From positions 54,017 to 63,185 of the forward strand of contig FR898172.1 in the NCBI GenBank assembly GCA_000437395.1: 9,169 nucleotides of DNA, written 5' to 3'. Under the pieces are notes generated by a model, which was not told where the DNA came from, made no database searches, and was given only the letters and a program-made list of their open reading frames with translations. The stretch is from Clostridium sp. CAG:288. Lineage in GTDB: Bacteria > Bacillota_I > Bacilli_A > RFN20 > CAG-288. Below, one piece after another: positions 7,115 through 9,169 of the stretch; position 1 is the stretch's first letter; each line of letters starts with the position of its first letter. The position numbers and the translations under genes were made by a program.

Positions 7115-7139
7115 TATTCTGTTAAATATTTTATTTTTT
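7113..7139 (+). terminator. Weak A/T-only hairpin with T-run after the anti-sigma gene
   Basis: AATATT (7113-7118) can pair with AATATT (7125-7130) across a 6-nt loop, followed by TTATTTTTT. The position, on the stop codon of the anti-sigma gene, is right for a terminator, but the stem has no G-C pair, so stability is doubtful. Confidence 0.3.
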
Positions 7140-7607
7140 AGCTTGCTAATCAATAATTCAGTATCAGCAATTTGATTTTTATTATTATATTCAATCATTA
7201 GTCTTTTTATATTATTAATTAATTTTTTCACTGTACTTTTGTTCATAAATAAAATCATCATGTTTTTTTGGCATCCATTTTTTTATAAAAAAGAAATATA
7301 TGCTATTGGAATTGAACTACTAATTGATGATTTTAACCTTGAATCTTTGTTTGACCATATTATTTTAATATCGATAATTTCCTCAACTTGAACTTTTGTT
7401 TCATATTGAATTTTATTATTATTTTTCTTCTTGTCATCATTCATATAAATGACGTTTTTATCGATGTATATATTGTTTTGTTCAAACCTAAGAAATATTT
7501 TGAATATTAAAATCGCAGATACTTCAAATACTAAAAAAATTATTATTCTAATATAATCAACATATTTAAATTTATCTCTAAAATAGATGAAAAAATTAAA
7601 ATTAATA

Positions 7608-7637
7608 TTTTTATAGCAAAATATTGTGCTATAAAAA
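7608..7637. repeat. 11-bp perfect inverted repeat inside the broken gene
   Basis: TTTTTATAGCA (7608-7618) and TGCTATAAAAA (7627-7637) flank an 8-nt loop. The hairpin lies in the part encoding the first membrane helix, about 12 bases from the homopolymer where the reading frame changes. T-runs are on the 5' side of the stem on both strands, so it does not look like a terminator. Confidence 0.6.
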
Positions 7638-7715
7638 AGGTTGATAGAATTAAAAGCATTAAAATTTGAAAGGAAATGTTAGTTTGAAAATACATTTTTT
7701 CATTTTATTTCACCA

Positions 7716-7829
7716 TCATAATTTTTTTAATAAATCTATATAGTTATTATCTAATGTTAATAGATTTATTTTCTCATTATTGCTAGCTATAGCATTATCA
7801 TAAATAAACTTTTTAAAAGATTTGCTGAT
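7716..7829 (-). other. In-frame coding-like extension beyond the TAA of the immunity-like gene
   Basis: Directly after the TAA at 7830-7832 the same frame stays open for 37 codons to a TGA at 7716-7718. It encodes ISKSFKKFIYDNAI, then ASNNEKINLLTLDNNYIDLL and KKL, a composition typical of coding DNA here. Whole frame 7716-8261 is exactly 182 codons with one internal stop. The next broken gene's GGTGA ribosome site (7710-7714) begins 2 bases after this TGA, as expected if the original gene ended here. Chance continuation is possible in short AT-rich DNA. Confidence 0.45.
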
Positions 7830-8261
7830 TTATATTTCTTTTATTTTAAAATTCATTTTTTTAAGCTTTTTTATATCTTTTTTTGAAAGATAACATGTTA
7901 CAGATAAATTATTTCCATTTATATGTATTTTGGGAATTACTAAACTTGGTTCAATAACTGATATATGAAATTTAAAATACTTAATGCTTACATTATTAGA
8001 ATATAAAGTTCTATTTTTATATAGCATTTTTTCCTCTTCAAAAAGAATACTATTATTTGCTTTCTTGTTTAATATAAATATTATTAATTCAAGAAAAAGC
8101 CACAATAACAAACAAGAAATAATTATTATCAAACTTGTTATATTTATACTTTTATCAATTAATAAAGAACAAACAAAGTAAACCAATGAAGGTATAAAAG
8201 TAATTATCAATAATGAACCAAATATTATTTTTAATAAATTAGAATATAAATATCTGCGCAT
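7830..8261 (-). CDS. Small two-TM membrane protein, candidate immunity protein for the RHS toxin
   Basis: The 143-residue product has a short basic N-terminus (MRRYLYSN), a first membrane helix (about 10-32), a second (about 41-66) and a cytoplasmic domain of about 75 residues. That domain is rich in strands and lysine (SIKYFKFHISVIEPSLVIPK, then KKDIKKLKKM). I do not recognise a named family. AGGAGG (8271-8276) overlaps the stop codon of the RHS gene and lies 9 nt before this ATG, so it is co-translated with the RHS protein, the position where polymorphic toxins keep their immunity gene. A membrane location would suit protection against a membrane-acting toxin; this is inference. The TAA at 7830-7832 is followed by 37 further open codons in the same frame, so the protein may be a truncated version of one of 181 residues. 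Local G+C is very low (about 17% in the 60 bases from 8101). Confidence 0.75.
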   Translation of the reverse strand: MRRYLYSNLLKIIFGSLLIITFIPSLVYFVCSLLIDKSINITSLIIIISCLLLWLFLELIIFILNKKANNSILFEEEKMLYKNRTLYSNNVSIKYFKFHISVIEPSLVIPKIHINGNNLSVTCYLSKKDIKKLKKMNFKIKEI

Positions 8262-8270
8262 ACTTTCTAT

Positions 8271-8276
8271 CCTCCT
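8271..8276 (-). promoter_or_regulatory. Perfect Shine-Dalgarno overlapping the RHS stop codon
   Basis: AGGAGG on the minus strand shares its first two bases with the TAG stop (8275-8277) of the RHS gene and sits 9 nt before the ATG of the small membrane protein. It decides that start and ties the two genes together by translational coupling. Confidence 0.85.
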
Positions 8277-9169
8277 AAATCATAAAATATGGTTTTATTA
8301 ATGCATTAGTTAATTTAAATCCAGCAGTAAATACATTTTCCACTAATAATCGCAACCAAAAATCACCTTTTTGCGATAACAATTTAGTAAATACTGTATT
8401 GTGAACTCCTGCCATACCTCCTAAATAACCACCTAAAACAGATAACGCTCCAGAGACCGCATTAAACCCACCTTCAATAAACATATTTTGGACTTTAAAA
8501 TCTTCACTTCTACTAATTCCAGTTCTAACTGCATATCCAGCCATACCTGTCGCAAAAGCAACTCCACTACCAATTCCTAATGCTGATCCCAAAGATAATG
8601 TTAGTCCAGTAGAAGTAAATAAAGTCGCAGTTGTTCCGCCTAAAGCGGCGGCTCCTACTCCGGCACCTAAAACAGTACAAATACCAACTCCAAATCCTGC
8701 GACAAATCCTCCAAGTGTTCTTCCAACATAATCAGTCCAATCTCCATTGAACCAGACGCCATCTTCTTTTACATCTTTGTAAACAGCAGTACCAAGCCCA
8801 ATACCAGCTCCAATTGCTCCAGCTATCAAACCACCAATTAATAAGGTAGTTAAAGTGATAGCAAAATGTCCTGTAGGATCGTATTTGTTAATTGGATCAT
8901 TACAACAATAAACATACAAGTTTAATCCACTTATACCACTTGGCTCTATATATTCTACACTATCTGGACTTATAAATCTTCCTATTTCTGGATCATAATA
9001 CCTACTTATTAAGTAATACAGCTTTGTTTCTTCATCATAAATATATCCTTTATATCTTATATGATCTTTCTTACTTATTCCTACTGTATCTTTCTTTACT
9101 TCTACTTTTCCATAACTATCATATATCGATCTAACTTGAACGTCTTCAACACTAGTACTAACTGGACTT
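8275..9169 (-). CDS. RHS repeat-associated core protein, C-terminal part with hydrophobic tail (5' partial)
   Basis: The frame is open to the right edge, so the start lies outside; 297 codons are visible from 9168. The RHS core signature is unmistakable: GYIYDEETKLYYLISRYYDP (41-60), EIGRFISPDS (61-70), NLYVYCCNDPINKYDPTG (83-100). In RHS toxins the core forms a shell and the DPxG motif marks where the variable C-terminal toxin starts. Here the 197-residue tail is Gly/Ala-rich with hydrophobic runs (about 101-128, 150-215, 234-256), broken by a polar segment (131-149), and ends WLRLLVENVFTAGFKLTNAL plus IKPYFMI. I see no nuclease, deaminase or ADP-ribosyltransferase motif. It may be a pore-forming or membrane-acting domain, or a conserved linker whose enzymatic tip has been lost. 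G+C (about 50% in 8641-8700) is far above that of the downstream genes. A TTG at 8917 is not the real start. Confidence 0.9.
   Translation of the reverse strand, partial: SPVSTSVEDVQVRSIYDSYGKVEVKKDTVGISKKDHIRYKGYIYDEETKLYYLISRYYDPEIGRFISPDSVEYIEPSGISGLNLYVYCCNDPINKYDPTGHFAITLTTLLIGGLIAGAIGAGIGLGTAVYKDVKEDGVWFNGDWTDYVGRTLGGFVAGFGVGICTVLGAGVGAAALGGTTATLFTSTGLTLSLGSALGIGSGVAFATGMAGYAVRTGISRSEDFKVQNMFIEGGFNAVSGALSVLGGYLGGMAGVHNTVFTKLLSQKGDFWLRLLVENVFTAGFKLTNALIKPYFMI

Larger units (their letters stand above)
7046..7703 (-). pseudogene. Broken small membrane-protein gene (second immunity-like gene)
   Basis: Reading the minus strand, a GGTGA ribosome site (7710-7714) precedes ATG 7703, whose frame stops after 14 codons. 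A coherent protein appears when frames are joined. The first part (from 7695, QILMLLILSTFFIAQYFAI) is a membrane helix. A one-base change within the run at 7590-7595 then gives YFRDKFKYVDYIRIII and a second helix. A long polar part follows (NNIYIDKNVIYMNDD, KIQYETKVQVEEIIDIKI, SSSIPIAYISFL). A TAA at 7284-7282 interrupts it. The same frame then continues as KNGCQKNMMILFMNKSTVKK and on to 7046; the natural end is probably near 7115-7125, since beyond that it runs antisense into the anti-sigma gene. The plan (two helices, then a strand-rich cytoplasmic domain of about 110 residues) matches its upstream neighbour, so it is probably a degraded relative. The polar part resembles bacterial PH-like domains, but this is only an impression. 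Confidence 0.6.

Noticed and set aside
7046..7261. Independent 71-codon minus-strand gene starting at 7261
   Set aside because: No ribosome site at its ATG, and the same frame continues upstream through one stop into a longer protein, so it is treated as the end of the broken gene.
7729..7770. 11-bp inverted repeat AATAAATCTAT / ATAGATTTATT as a terminator or site
   Set aside because: It lies inside the coding-like extension, has a 20-nt loop, almost no G-C pairs and no clear T-run on the minus strand; it may be chance in AT-rich coding sequence.
7984..8181. Plus-strand open frame opposite the small membrane protein
   Set aside because: Low-complexity Ile/Lys/Asn translation expected from AT-rich DNA; the minus-strand gene has a perfect ribosome site.
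8275..8919. A 214-residue gene starting with TTG at 8917-8919
   Set aside because: The frame is open to the right edge and encodes the RHS core upstream, so this is the interior of a longer gene.
1..9169. Mycoplasma genetic code (TGA = Trp)
   Set aside because: All tryptophans are TGG and none of the conserved genes contains an internal TGA.
1..9169. tRNA or rRNA genes, CRISPR arrays, IS elements or riboswitches
   Set aside because: No cloverleaf, repeated spacer pattern, transposase frame or known aptamer core was seen on either strand.

Overview
The window comes from a low-GC Bacillota-type genome, most likely one of the Mollicutes-related Bacilli (Erysipelotrichales, RF39 or Acholeplasma-like gut lineages). 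The clues are AT-rich DNA, extended -10 promoters, Shine-Dalgarno sites of the GAGG/GGTGA type, and an MnmA whose adenylation domain carries an insert that I recall from Mollicutes. All complete genes end in TAA or TAG. Every tryptophan seen is TGG and no gene is interrupted by TGA, so the mycoplasma code (TGA = Trp) is not in use.

Left part (1-3260). The tail of a ComEC/Rec2-like metallo-beta-lactamase-fold protein enters from the left edge and ends at a long bidirectional hairpin terminator. Coming the other way is a compact three-gene minus-strand operon, dtd-mnmA-nudix. It removes D-amino acids from tRNA, thiolates tRNA wobble uridine and hydrolyses a nucleoside-diphosphate-type substrate. 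The genes overlap by 8 and 23 bases. The operon starts at an extended -10 promoter facing an almost identical promoter for rarA.

Middle part (3265-7114). On the plus strand lie rarA (replication-fork AAA+ ATPase), a YitT-family membrane protein, an ECF-like sigma factor, and a single-pass membrane protein overlapping it by 11 bases. The last two form a sigma/anti-sigma pair whose extracytoplasmic sensor domain I do not recognise.

Right part (7046-9169, minus strand). This is accessory DNA. An RHS-repeat protein enters from the right edge. After its DPTG boundary it has a Gly/Ala-rich hydrophobic tail of about 197 residues. The Shine-Dalgarno of the next gene, a small two-TM membrane protein, overlaps the RHS stop codon: the layout of a polymorphic toxin and its immunity gene. 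That small gene has an in-frame TAA followed by 37 more open codons. It is followed by a second gene of the same architecture that is visibly broken, with two frame changes at homopolymers and one in-frame stop. Local G+C is about 12-17% in the two stretches counted in the small genes and about 50% in the one counted in the RHS tail. This RHS toxin-like plus decaying membrane-immunity-like cassette is the most interesting part of the window.
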